Source of the DNA: CAZYWA01 sp964650975 [NCBI: uncultured bacterium] | Lineage (GTDB): Bacteria > JADJOY01 | Reading direction: 5' to 3' | Assembly (NCBI GenBank): GCA_964650975.1 | Contig: CAZYWA010000002.1 | Span: 22,558 to 56,017 of the forward strand | Length of the DNA stretch: 33,460 nucleotides | Part shown: in pieces, positions 25,482 through 33,353 of the stretch | How the letters are laid out: each line of letters begins with the position of its first letter | Position numbering within the stretch: the first letter of the stretch is position 1 | Notes under the pieces: generated by a model | Told to the model about the DNA's origin: nothing | What the model saw: only the letters and a program-made list of their open reading frames with translations | Databases searched by the model: none | Program-made: the position numbers and the translations under genes

Positions 25482-26057
25482 TCAGCCGGAATAGAAGTTG
25501 AGGTTGTACACCTGGCTGGCGATCTGCGAGATCGTCACGCTGCCGACGCCGCCGTGGGTCGCCAGCGACTGGAGCTCGAACGAGTACTTCACCGTCTTGC
25601 CGGCTTCCTCGCCGGTCTGGCGGTTCACGAAGCTGACGCTGTTGGGAAGCGTGGCCACCTGGAACCACACCTTGGTCTTGCCGGAGTTGATCGTCATGTC
25701 CGGCGTGATCGAGCTGTAGTTGGTCACGGTGCTGGTGCTACCGCTGCCGATCCCGCCCAGGTTGCGGATGTTCCAGTAACCGGTGGACGTCGAGGTCGAG
25801 ATGTCCGCCGCGTTCACCCGCTGCGGCGGCCCGAAGTACTGCTTGCTCCGGAACCAGCTGTTCGCCGATTCGAGGCCCGCGTCGCTGGCAAAGAGCGCCG
25901 TCTGGGTGGCCACCTCGCGTCCCACCACGGCCAGATCGCGCTGGCTCGCGGTCAGGATCCCGATCGCCGCGAAGGTGAGCGCCACCAGCACCAGGAGCAC
26001 CAGCACCAGCGCCACGCCCGATTCGCTGCGGATGACTCGTTTGGCTTCGTGTCTCAT
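25482..26057 (-). CDS. pilX: PilX-like type IV pilus assembly protein (copy 2)
   Basis: This 191-residue PilX-like protein differs from copy 1 only in the first ten residues (MRHEAKRVIR against MRHGAKRIIG). It has the same hydrophobic helix (15-34), PilX_N segment and Ser/Thr-rich body ending NFYSG. GAGGGAGCGAATC precedes the ATG at 26057. It is 44 bp downstream of the second pilY1 gene, so each pilY1 has its own pilX. Unlike copy 1 it is followed by a strong hairpin (25425-25455). The 536-bp body is identical by eye to copy 1, whereas the last codons before the stop differ synonymously (ending TATTCCGGC here and TACTCGGGC in copy 1), which places the edge of the identical tract inside the gene. 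Confidence 0.88.
   Translation of the reverse strand: MRHEAKRVIRSESGVALVLVLLVLVALTFAAIGILTASQRDLAVVGREVATQTALFASDAGLESANSWFRSKQYFGPPQRVNAADISTSTSTGYWNIRNLGGIGSGSTSTVTNYSSITPDMTINSGKTKVWFQVATLPNSVSFVNRQTGEEAGKTVKYSFELQSLATHGGVGSVTISQIASQVYNLNFYSG
25492..26027. repeat. 536-bp direct repeat, right copy (pilX)
   Basis: This is the partner of 21103-21638 at an offset of 4389 bp. It covers nearly the whole second pilX gene except its start and its last few codons. Confidence 0.85.
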
Positions 26058-26101
26058 GATTCGCTCCCTCTACGTTTCCGATGTGCGCCACGCCCCGCCG
26101 G

Positions 26102-29100
26102 TCAGCGGTTCAGGACCTTCCACCGCGTGGTGATGACCGGAGACCCGCCGGTCGATATCTGGATCGGGTGAAGGTGGGTATCGCTGGTCTGGACGATCAG
26201 GGTGTGACGCTCGGGATCCATGACCGGCTGCGACGGGACGCCCGCGCCCAGGTTGAGCGCCCGCGCCGGTTGGCCGCTGCGCACGTCGCTCGAATCGACG
26301 GCGCCGTCGCCGTTGATGTCGAGCACCGGCGAGCCCGGCGCGCTGCCGGTCGACGCGTTGAGCGCGAAGAGCGTGGGGATGCCGCCGAAGTTGCACGGAT
26401 CGCTGGTGTCCGGCGTGAACACCGTGATGAACAGGATGCCGTTGGTGAGCACACCCGGGTACATCGCTCGAGCGCCCTTCGCGGTGTTGCCGGAGCCCGG
26501 CTCGCCGGTGCTCGAGTTGAGCTTGAGATCGATGTACCAGCCCGAGCCGCTGAAGCTCGAGGTGGTGCTGCCGGTGCTCAGGTCGGTGGCGTTGGTCAGG
26601 TTGGTGTCGGTGAGAAGCGCCGTGGAGGGTGTGCCGTTGCGGGTCCCGGGATCCTTGAGCGCGTAGATCCGCTGCACGCTGAGATCGCTCTCGTCGCCCA
26701 CGACCTCCATCTTTCCGGTGCCGAAGTAGATGAGCACGTTGGTGTCGCTGGACGACGAGCTCGCGAAGCTGAGCACTGGGCGGTCGACGATGGGCCGCGT
26801 GGTGCCGGCGTTGTAGATGAGCTGCGTCGGGTTGGTGCTCTGCGCCACGTCCCAGCGCCACAGGCGCCCGAGGCGGTCGCCGACGTACACGCGGTCGGTG
26901 GCCTGATCGCCGTCGAGGTCGACGGTCGCCGGATCGCTGAGCCCGTTACCGGTCTCCGAGGCCGGGTCCACGTTGATGACCGTGGACGACGCGACGCCCG
27001 TGCCGAGATCGACGTTGAAGAGATACGACTGGCCGTCCGAGTTGTTGTTGCCGGTCGCGATGGTGGCGACCCAGCTCGAGGTGGTGGTCGGGAAGGTGGC
27101 GCCGCTCGCGGCGAGGAAGTGAATCGCGGGGCGCGCCTGGGCGGCGCCGAGGCGGCCTTCCGCAAGCGTGCCAGGCACCGCGAACGACGTCGGGTTCGGC
27201 CACTGCCAGAGCACCACCGGCGGGTTGGGCGCGCTCTCGGGACCGGGATCGGTCACGTCGAGCGCCACGTAGCCGCCGTGGCGGCCGCCGCCCACCACCA
27301 GGATCGTGTGCCACGCCGCCGCGGCGCCGTCCTCGCTGAAGTAAGCGTCGACCACGCGCGGCGTGCCGTCGAACGCGTAGTAGTGGCAGTAGCTCGGGCT
27401 CGAGAGTGTCGACTTGAAGATCGGCAGGTTCCAGTTGGGGATGAAGCCCCAGCGCTCGGATCCCGTGACCGCATCGAAGGCGTGCAGCATGCCGTCGTTG
27501 GCGGCGACGTAGATCACGGTCGGGCGGTTCTGGTACGTGTTGTAGAAGGTCTGGTAGCTCCCCTGCGGGTAGAAGAACGGCGGCGAGCCCACGACCACCG
27601 GGTTCGAATCGATGATGTCGCCGAGCTTCCACACGTTGGCGCTGGTCACCGGATTGCGCGTGCGGTACTGCGCCATGTCGGTGCCGCGCACCCAGTTGAT
27701 GAGGTTGGTGCCCTCGGTCGAATCGGCGGCGCCCAGGTACGAGCGCAGCGTGGCCTCGTTGGTCGTCGAGAAGTCGAGCACGTCGTCGATGCGGGTGTCG
27801 GCGTCCGCGCCGTCGATCGCGGTGTAGATGTGCCGGCTCGCGGCCGTGCGCGCGAGCAGCAGGTCGCCGGCCTTCCAGAGCGGTGTCGCGCCGCTGCTGT
27901 AGGGAAGCGCGTAGCCGTAGAGCTGGCCTTGCCAGGTGCCGCTCTGGAAGCTCGCCGTCACCAGGGTGTCGGTGCCGACGCCGCTGGTCGACACCACCGC
28001 CGCCGAGGTGGCCGACGCGGATTTCTCGATGATCGACTGGGCCGCCGAGGAAATGGCCTCGATGAACTCGGCCTCGCTGGTGGCGGTGAAGGCTTCGCCG
28101 CCGCCCGCCGACGCGGCCTCCGACAGCAGCTGCTGAACGCTCGCCAGGTCGTTGACGAAGCCGATCGTGTAGACGTCGAGCGCCTGCCGGCCGGTGAACG
28201 CGGTCGACGCGTCGAGCTCCTTGTGGACGCAGCCCGCGAAATCGTTGAACGACGAGCCGTCGTCCGCGTGGCCGAACTGAGTCGAGTCCGAGTAGTTGCC
28301 GGTGCAGTAGGACGTGATGATGTCGGTGCCGTCGCTGGTGGTCTGGGACGCCTCGCGCATGTCGGTGTTGGGACGCCCGTCGGTCGCCACGATCACGAAG
28401 TTGTCCTGGCACGAGTACGAGATCGGGCTCGAATAGCTGCCACCCGACGGGTTCGAGAGCGTTCCCTTGAAGTACTTGTAGGAGTCGCGAAGCAGGTCGG
28501 AGAGCCACGTCGCGTTCGGATCCTGGATCACGTCGCCGGTGGTGGCCGTGAAGAGAGGCGGGTTGCTGGTGAACGTGCTGTTCCAGCCGATCGTGGCGCT
28601 GTAGGTGGTGAGGGCGCCGGTGACGCCGGTGGCGCTCGCCACCGAGTCGGTGCCGTTGATCGCCGAGATCAGCTTGCCGCCCAGCCCGCCGTTTCCCGGG
28701 TGCGAGCTGTCCTCGGAATTGACGAACGTCATCAGACCCCAGTTGAGCTGCGCCTGGGTGGCCGCGACCGCGTCGCGCAGACCTTGCCGCATGATGTCGT
28801 CGCGGGTGCGTCCGAGGTGCTGGTAGTTGAGGTAACGGCCCGCGTAGAGATGGTGGATGTCGCTGGTGTTACCGGCGTACGAGGTGCTGTCGATCGTGGG
28901 GATGACGTTGCACGGATTGCCGCTCTCGACCGCGCGACCGAGCGCGGTGGTCATGTCCGGGCGCGCTAGCCCTTTGCCGTAGTCGTAGCAGTGGCTCGGG
29001 TTCGGGTCGGTCGAGCTCTGACCTGGGTAGCCCGGGTGGTTGTACTTGGGCACCTGGCCTTCGTTGGTGGCGCCGGTCAGCGGGTTGTCCTGGCAGTGGA

Positions 29101-29647
29101 GCGGCGAGTCGATGGCATCCTGCATCGCACCGAGCTGGCACTTCGCGGCCCAGGTGAGGTTCGAGGCGCAGTTGCCGCTCTTGTAGTCGTTGCAGACCTT
29201 GTTCTCGGCGTAGTCGTAGATCGCCATGTCGGTGAAGCCGGTATTCACCGCGCCGGTGATCGAGTGCAGGTGGGTCTTGAGCGGCGAGGTGGACTCGGTC
29301 AGCGTCCCCAGGTTGGTCTCGAGCATTCCCTTGTAGTCGGGGAAGCCGGAGCCGTAGCGCGCTTCGTAGGTCGTGACGGTGGCCGTGCCGTTGTTGAAGG
29401 CATAGGCCGTCGATGCGTTGGCGAAGTCCTGCTTCATCGAGCCGGACGTGTCGTGTGCGATCAGCACGTTCGGCTTGGCGGTGGACGTCACCATGATGGG
29501 CACTTCGCAGGTCTGCGCGAGCGCCGCGCCCCCATCGAGCGCGCACCCGACGACCACCGCGAGCAGCCCGGCGAACGATGCCGGGCCCCTCGCCGATCGA
29601 CCGATTGCCATCCGTTGAGCCCGGTCCCGACGTGAAAGGAGATTCAT
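26102..29647 (-). CDS. pilY1: PilY1 family pilus tip protein (copy 2)
   Basis: This 1181-residue protein is a diverged paralogue of copy 1. A long basic N-region (MNLLSRRDRAQRMAIGRSAR) precedes a hydrophobic signal core, with cleavage probably after ALA at 44; mature QTCEVP matches copy 1. The vWA-like domain has the MIDAS motif DTSGS (66-70) and ATDGRPN. The C-terminal propeller shares PTVIYVAANDGMLHAFD, VYVGDRLGRLWRWDV, the calcium pattern DLDGDQATD and DINGDGAVDSSD. The acidic Asp run of copy 1 is absent and loops between conserved Cys residues differ, so ligand or signal specificity may have diverged. The ATG at 29647 follows GAGAGG; a start at 29611 is possible and would shorten the signal to a more usual length, but lacks a good ribosome binding site. 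pilX follows after 44 bp. Confidence 0.92.
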   Translation of the reverse strand: MNLLSRRDRAQRMAIGRSARGPASFAGLLAVVVGCALDGGAALAQTCEVPIMVTSTAKPNVLIAHDTSGSMKQDFANASTAYAFNNGTATVTTYEARYGSGFPDYKGMLETNLGTLTESTSPLKTHLHSITGAVNTGFTDMAIYDYAENKVCNDYKSGNCASNLTWAAKCQLGAMQDAIDSPLHCQDNPLTGATNEGQVPKYNHPGYPGQSSTDPNPSHCYDYGKGLARPDMTTALGRAVESGNPCNVIPTIDSTSYAGNTSDIHHLYAGRYLNYQHLGRTRDDIMRQGLRDAVAATQAQLNWGLMTFVNSEDSSHPGNGGLGGKLISAINGTDSVASATGVTGALTTYSATIGWNSTFTSNPPLFTATTGDVIQDPNATWLSDLLRDSYKYFKGTLSNPSGGSYSSPISYSCQDNFVIVATDGRPNTDMREASQTTSDGTDIITSYCTGNYSDSTQFGHADDGSSFNDFAGCVHKELDASTAFTGRQALDVYTIGFVNDLASVQQLLSEAASAGGGEAFTATSEAEFIEAISSAAQSIIEKSASATSAAVVSTSGVGTDTLVTASFQSGTWQGQLYGYALPYSSGATPLWKAGDLLLARTAASRHIYTAIDGADADTRIDDVLDFSTTNEATLRSYLGAADSTEGTNLINWVRGTDMAQYRTRNPVTSANVWKLGDIIDSNPVVVGSPPFFYPQGSYQTFYNTYQNRPTVIYVAANDGMLHAFDAVTGSERWGFIPNWNLPIFKSTLSSPSYCHYYAFDGTPRVVDAYFSEDGAAAAWHTILVVGGGRHGGYVALDVTDPGPESAPNPPVVLWQWPNPTSFAVPGTLAEGRLGAAQARPAIHFLAASGATFPTTTSSWVATIATGNNNSDGQSYLFNVDLGTGVASSTVINVDPASETGNGLSDPATVDLDGDQATDRVYVGDRLGRLWRWDVAQSTNPTQLIYNAGTTRPIVDRPVLSFASSSSSDTNVLIYFGTGKMEVVGDESDLSVQRIYALKDPGTRNGTPSTALLTDTNLTNATDLSTGSTTSSFSGSGWYIDLKLNSSTGEPGSGNTAKGARAMYPGVLTNGILFITVFTPDTSDPCNFGGIPTLFALNASTGSAPGSPVLDINGDGAVDSSDVRSGQPARALNLGAGVPSQPVMDPERHTLIVQTSDTHLHPIQISTGGSPVITTRWKVLNR

Positions 29648-29887
29648 GTGCGCCTCTCTCCGGTTCGTGGGGTTGATGTTCGAGGCCAACCCCTGAAATC
29701 ACCTGCCCAGCGGCCAGCTGAGCAAATTGCGTTCCTTGACCTTTCCAACCGAGATCGGGGCGAGCGTCGGGCACCCGATGACGCGTCAACCCATGGATCG
29801 GAAAGGAGTTTCGTGGAAACGAGCGCATCCCCGGCGAGGCTCGAAGCGCCTTCGGCACCAAGTGAGTTTCTTGCCGGGTCGAGCGTT

Positions 29888-29918
29888 TGACACCTGTCTC
29901 GCTACTTCGGTCATAGCG
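29888..29918 (-). promoter_or_regulatory. Conserved 31-nt leader motif upstream of pilY1 copy 2
   Basis: The motif matches 25354-25384 at 25 of 31 positions, with CGCTA/TAGCG and TGAC/GTCA complementarity kept. It starts 241 nt upstream of the pilY1 start and directly follows the terminator at 29930-29978. In the remaining leader (29648-29887) I see no other clear structure or gene. Confidence 0.5.
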
Positions 29919-29929
29919 CGGTTTCTCAC

Positions 29930-29978
29930 GCAAAAATGAAAAACGGCGGGCGCGAGGCCAAAGCCCCGCGCCCGCCGT
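29930..29978 (-). terminator. Intrinsic terminator after the bufferin-like gene
   Basis: A 16-bp stem with one mismatch (29943-29958 with 29963-29978, loop CAAA) is followed on the minus strand by TTTTCATTTTTG. It is a textbook intrinsic terminator 23 bp beyond the stop codon at 30002 and insulates the downstream pilY1 transcript. Confidence 0.88.
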
Positions 29979-30001
29979 CGGGCGAGACTGGAAGGAAAAG
30001 C

Positions 30002-30265
30002 TCAGTTCACGACCGTGCCCTTCTTCGTCGCGCAGTCTTCCTTGGTGGTCTCGACCCAGCCCTTGCCCTTGCAGCCGTTCTGGCCCGCGCAACCGTGATC
30101 CGCGCCCTTGCAGGAGCCGTGGCCCTTGCACGAGTTGACGCCCTCGCACTTCACCTTGGCGCCGCTTCCGGCCGGAGCCGTTCCGTCGGCCGCCTTCGCG
30201 GTCCCAGCGAGGAACAAGCCGGCCACGGCCGTCGCGACGAGAGCACCGGTGATCTTCGAGTTCAT
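30002..30265 (-). CDS. BufA2-like bufferin-type metal-binding precursor peptide
   Basis: This 87-residue protein has a Sec signal (MNSKITGALVATAVAGLFLAGTAKA, cleavage after about residue 25) and a mature part with six cysteines at 40, 46, 52, 59, 65 and 78. The spacing of KCEGVNSCKGHGSCKG, GQNGCKGKGWVE and EDCATKKG matches the BufA2 family of bufferins, secreted Cys-rich peptides that in characterised systems are modified post-translationally by an MNIO (DUF692) enzyme with a DUF2063 partner and bind copper in the periplasm. Neither partner is in the window, so this may be an unmodified relative, or matured by enzymes encoded elsewhere. GGGGAGG precedes the ATG at 30265. It follows a DoxX gene on the same strand (161-bp gap) and ends before a strong terminator. 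Family assignment rests on sequence pattern recalled, not searched. Confidence 0.75.
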   Translation of the reverse strand: MNSKITGALVATAVAGLFLAGTAKAADGTAPAGSGAKVKCEGVNSCKGHGSCKGADHGCAGQNGCKGKGWVETTKEDCATKKGTVVN

Positions 30266-30426
30266 GAAACGCCTCCCCTTTTCCCTGGCTCGCCAGCGCG
30301 TGGGGCCCACCATGGACCGGTCCGGCTGGACTGGTTGTGCTGCGTTGCTTGCTGCGTGGAACGTCTCTTCGATGTGTACGCGCCGAGTGGTCCGGCGGTT
30401 TTGCCTCACCAGCGTGCCCGGATGCA

Positions 30427-30915
30427 TTACGCGGCGCGTCGCCGCTCGAGCACCTTCTTCACCACCGTGTCGAGCGAGAAGTACCCCGGTCCGAAGCTCA
30501 GCACCAGCACGGCGGTGAGCAGGAACAGGAACGGGTCGGCCTGGATGAAGGTGTCCGGGTCGTGGAAGACGCCGAGCAACGCGTCGCGGCTGGCGGTCGC
30601 GTAAGCGACCAGCATGGTGAACGCGAGCGGCACCGAGACCAGGCGCGAGCCGAGCCCCAGCAACAGCAAGAGCCCGCCGAAGCACTCGGTGGAGCCCGCG
30701 ATGAGCGCGTTCAGGTGCGGCGCAGGGATGCCGAGCTGGGTGAAGAACTCGGTCACCTGGTCGAGGCCGGTGAGCTTCCCCCACCCGGTGTGAAAGAACT
30801 GCCAGCCCCAGTACCCGCGGATCGCCAGCATCACCGGGGCCTGCAGGAGGTTCACCACGTTGAGGTAGGTGGCGTAGAGCGACTCCGCCTTGTCGATCCA
30901 GATCGAACGGGACAC
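30427..30915 (-). CDS. DoxX family membrane protein
   Basis: This 162-residue inner-membrane protein has four hydrophobic segments and the DoxX landmarks LAIRGYWGWQFFHTGWGKL (near residues 30-48), GSTECFGGLLLLLGLGSRL (near 73-91) and a terminal GPGYFSLD. DoxX-type proteins are often encoded beside bufferins, where they are suggested to act in redox or maturation steps; the exact function is not established. The start is taken as GTG at 30915, because GGGGAGG lies five bases upstream, and not at the GTG at 30972, which would add 19 polar residues. The anti-sigma-like gene lies 70 bp upstream and the BufA2-like gene 161 bp downstream, both on the same strand, so the three probably form one unit. 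The partial Ser-Arg N-terminus before the first helix suggests a cytoplasmic N-terminus. Confidence 0.87.
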   Translation of the reverse strand: MSRSIWIDKAESLYATYLNVVNLLQAPVMLAIRGYWGWQFFHTGWGKLTGLDQVTEFFTQLGIPAPHLNALIAGSTECFGGLLLLLGLGSRLVSVPLAFTMLVAYATASRDALLGVFHDPDTFIQADPFLFLLTAVLVLSFGPGYFSLDTVVKKVLERRRAA

Positions 30916-30985
30916 CGGCACCTCCCCTTCGTGGCCTTCGTGACCGCGCGAGTTGGCCGTTCGTCGCGCCACCCGCGCCGGCGTT

Positions 30986-31252
30986 TCAATGTTCCCCGGA
31001 TTCTCCCCCGGTGTTCCCGGGTTTCCAGTCGCGGAAGCGACGGGTGAGCTCCGCGCGCACGTTCTCCGGCATGTGCTGCGCCGGCTGGGCCGGCAGCGAG
31101 GCCAGCGCCCGAACGGTGCGCTTCATCTGCCGCAGGTAGGCCCGGCAGTGAGCGCAGCGCCCCAGGTGAAGCTGAAAGCTCAGCCGGTCGCGAAGACCCA
31201 TCCGGCCTTCCACGTAGTCGGTCACCAGCTCGGTGATGTCGACGCACTTCAT
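30986..31252 (-). CDS. Zinc-binding anti-sigma factor (zf-HC2)
   Basis: This 88-residue protein has the zinc-binding anti-sigma pattern His29-x3-Cys33-x2-Cys36 in HLGRCAHCRAYL, with Cys3 as possible fourth ligand. There is no membrane helix, so it would be a soluble ZAS-type factor that sequesters an ECF sigma and releases it when the zinc site is oxidised or the metal is removed. The sigma gene is usually immediately upstream, but here the upstream neighbour is 6-phosphogluconolactonase (46 bp away), so the cognate sigma must be encoded elsewhere or lost. Downstream on the same strand are DoxX and BufA2-like genes, which in other bacteria are controlled by ECF sigma/anti-sigma pairs. The C-terminal tail (FRDWKPGNTGGESGEH) is low complexity. 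The ATG at 31252 has only a weak ribosome binding site. Confidence 0.85.
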   Translation of the reverse strand: MKCVDITELVTDYVEGRMGLRDRLSFQLHLGRCAHCRAYLRQMKRTVRALASLPAQPAQHMPENVRAELTRRFRDWKPGNTGGESGEH

Positions 31253-31298
31253 GGCTCGTCGGACAGTCTCGGGAGCCGCCCTGGGCGTTACGAAGTTT

Positions 31299-32072
31299 TC
31301 AGGCCGAGAAACCCGGGGTCGATCGGTCGTCGAGCCGCGACGCCGCGCCGGTGTCGAGCAGCCAGGTGAGGCGGTCGTTCGACGGGCGGATCGCCTGCGA
31401 GGGGCGCCGACGCGGCTCGGGCCGCTCGTGCTGGCTGGCCCACACGGCGTCGGCCTTGTCGGTGCCGCTCGCCAGGAAGATCACGTGCGCCGACGCGTTG
31501 AGGATCGGCGGCGTCAGCGTGATGCGGTAGGTGTTGAATTTCTCGACCCACGGCGACGCCACCCAGCGGCTCTGCTCGTCGAGGGCCGGCGAGCCCGGGA
31601 AGAGCGACGCGGTGTGGCCGTCGGCGCCGAGCCCGAGGAGCACCAGATCGAAGCTCGGCGTGGCGCTGGCAGGCTGGCCGAGCGCCGCGAAGGTGTCGCG
31701 GATCGTGGCCTCGTAGCGCCGCGCGGCCTCCGCAGCGTCGGCCAGCTCGGCCTCGATACGATGCACGTTCGCGGCGGGAATCGGCACCTTCGACAGCATC
31801 GACTCGCGCGCCATGCGGTAGTCGCTCTCGGCGTGATCGGGCGGCACGTGCCGCTCGTCGCCCCAGAAGACGTGGGTCCGATCCCACGGGAGCTGCGAGA
31901 CCAACGGCTCGGACGCGAGCTTCTCGTAGAGGCGCCGCGGCGTGTTGCCGCCCGACAGCACGAACGTGAAGTAACCGCGGGCGCGGATCGCGGCGGCGGC
32001 ATCCGCGAGCACCTCGCGCGCCGCGTGCTCCGCGAGCGCCGCCGCATCGGGGAGCACGATCGTGGTGGTCAT
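31299..32072 (-). CDS. pgl: 6-phosphogluconolactonase
   Basis: This 257-residue cytoplasmic enzyme hydrolyses 6-phosphogluconolactone to 6-phosphogluconate, the second step of the oxidative pentose phosphate pathway. The family motifs are visible: FVLSGGNTPRRLYEKL (37-52), the acidic motif VFWGDERHVPPDHAESDYRMA (68-88) and the core LVLLGLGADGHTASLFPG (143-160), including the Asp/His pair of DGH at 151-153 implicated in catalysis. Length and order match the DevB/Pgl type of the NagB/RpiA fold. The glucokinase gene lies upstream on the same strand, separated by 233 bp that contain hairpin element copy 3 in the opposite orientation. Glucose-6-phosphate dehydrogenase, which would complete the route, is not in the window. 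The ATG at 32072 gives a normal N-terminus (MTTTIVLPDAAALAEHA), though no strong ribosome binding site is apparent. Confidence 0.93.
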   Translation of the reverse strand: MTTTIVLPDAAALAEHAAREVLADAAAAIRARGYFTFVLSGGNTPRRLYEKLASEPLVSQLPWDRTHVFWGDERHVPPDHAESDYRMARESMLSKVPIPAANVHRIEAELADAAEAARRYEATIRDTFAALGQPASATPSFDLVLLGLGADGHTASLFPGSPALDEQSRWVASPWVEKFNTYRITLTPPILNASAHVIFLASGTDKADAVWASQHERPEPRRRPSQAIRPSNDRLTWLLDTGAASRLDDRSTPGFSA

Positions 32073-32171
32073 GACGGGAGGTCTCGCTCAGTCTCTACGG
32101 GGGACTCGGCGCCGTCTCAGAGTTTGTGAGTTGGCGTCCGCGCCCCTTATCGCGGTGGGTCGACGCAGAGC

Positions 32172-32281
32172 ACCGCGCCGAAGGCGCGCGGCGAGCCAAG
32201 CGAGCCGACTTGGGGGTGAGGCCCCACGAAAATCGCACTTTTCGTGGGGCGGGGGTCTGGAACAGACCCCCGGGGAGACAT
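32172..32281 (+). repeat. Three-hairpin structured element, copy 3
   Basis: Hairpin I is CGCGCC-GAA-GGCGCG (32174-32188). Hairpin II pairs GCCCCACGAAAA (32221-32232) with TTTTCGTGGGGC (32239-32250), a perfect 12-bp stem whose CG/CG pairs replace A-T pairs of copies 1 and 2. Hairpin III pairs GGGGGTCTG (32251-32259) with CAGACCCCC (32263-32271) around GAA, where T-A replaces the G-C of copy 1. Unlike copies 1 and 2 it does not precede a plus-strand gene: it lies between pgl and the 3' end of glk, both on the minus strand, and its tail reads GGGGAGACATC. Confidence 0.85.
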
Positions 32282-32305
32282 CAGCGGATGCATGATTCCC
32301 GTCGC

Positions 32306-33292
32306 TCAGAGCCTACCGGCGGCAATTCCCGCAGCCCTGGCCGCACCCAGCAGCGCGGTGCGGTCGTTCAGGATCACGCGCACCGGCATCTTCTCCAGCA
32401 CTCGCTGCATTCGTCCCTTGGCGAGGAACGCCTTCACGAAGCGTCCCTCTCCCATGCGGCTCGCGATGCGCGGCGCGATGCCTCCGCCCACGAACACGCC
32501 TCCGGTGGCCATGATCTTGAGGGCCAGGTTGCCGGCCTCGTCGCCGTAGATCTCGATGAAGAGATCGAGCGCCGCAGCGCACACGGTGGATTTCTTGTCG
32601 AGCGCCGCGCGAGTGATGGCCGCGGCGGGATCGGTGCCTTTGAGCTCGTCGGCGAGCCAGCGCGGCTCCTCGCTTTTGCCCGTCTCGCGCAGGAACCGGT
32701 AGATGTTGACCAGCCCGGGCCCGGAGAGCACGCGCTCGTAGCTCACGTGCTCGAACTCCTTGCGCAGGAACTTGAGCAGATCGATCTGCTGATCGGTGCG
32801 CGGCGCGAAGCTCGAATGGCCGCCCTCCGACGCGATCGGCCGGTGGTGCTTGCCGTCCCACGTGAGCCCCGCCTCGCCCAGGCCGGTGCCCGCCGAGAGC
32901 ACCACCGCCTGGCCCTTGGGATCGGGCTCGCCCGGCTGCAGCGTCACCAAATCCTGCGGCTCGAGCGCCGCGATGCCGTAGGCGTTGGCCTCCATGTCAT
33001 TGATGAGGATCACGCGCTCGATGCCGAGCGTTTTCGAGAGCTCGCTCGCGTCCACCACCCACGCGAGGTTGGTGGTCTGCACCTTCCCCTGGCGCACCGG
33101 ACCCGCGACGCCGAAGCACGCGTCGCGGATCTCGAGCTGCCGTCCGGACAGGAACTGCTGGCAGATCTCCGCGAGGCTCGCGTGATCGCGGCTCGCATAC
33201 ACGGTCTGCGCATCGACCCGGAGCCGCCGCCCCTCGATCGTGAAGAGCGCCAGGTGAGTCTTCGTCCCCCCGATGTCGCCAGCGAGGATCAT
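32306..33292 (-). CDS. glk: Glucokinase
   Basis: This 328-residue cytoplasmic enzyme phosphorylates glucose with ATP to glucose-6-phosphate. It belongs to the Glk (proteobacterial-type, not ROK) family. The N-terminal phosphate loop is GDIGGTKTHLAL (5-16). The catalytic aspartate is Asp99 in ILINDMEANAYG, the second phosphate-contact loop is SAGTGLGEAGL (133-143), and the sugar-binding EGGHSSFAP (156-164) fits. The C-terminal adenosine motif is GGVFVGGGIAPRI (264-276). No ROK zinc motif (CxCGxxGC) is present. The ATG at 33292 begins directly at the conserved MILAGDIGGTKT. It would use glucose released by the two glucosidases of this window and supply the pentose phosphate pathway through pgl. 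The region between its start and the window end is hairpin element copy 4. Confidence 0.94.
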   Translation of the reverse strand: MILAGDIGGTKTHLALFTIEGRRLRVDAQTVYASRDHASLAEICQQFLSGRQLEIRDACFGVAGPVRQGKVQTTNLAWVVDASELSKTLGIERVILINDMEANAYGIAALEPQDLVTLQPGEPDPKGQAVVLSAGTGLGEAGLTWDGKHHRPIASEGGHSSFAPRTDQQIDLLKFLRKEFEHVSYERVLSGPGLVNIYRFLRETGKSEEPRWLADELKGTDPAAAITRAALDKKSTVCAAALDLFIEIYGDEAGNLALKIMATGGVFVGGGIAPRIASRMGEGRFVKAFLAKGRMQRVLEKMPVRVILNDRTALLGAARAAGIAAGRL

Positions 33293-33353
33293 CGCGGACC
33301 TCGAAGCTCGGTCGCGAAGACGCGATTCGAGGATGAAGGGCGCGCAGATCTGC

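Noticed and set aside
26081-28969. Long plus-strand open frame opposite pilY1 copy 2
   Set aside because: It mirrors the frame opposite copy 1 and reflects the shared antisense composition, not an independent gene.
29790-29880. GG-N10-GC pattern resembling a sigma54 promoter upstream of pilY1 copy 2
   Set aside because: Only the GG and GC dinucleotides match; the rest of the -24/-12 consensus is poor and no equivalent exists upstream of copy 1.
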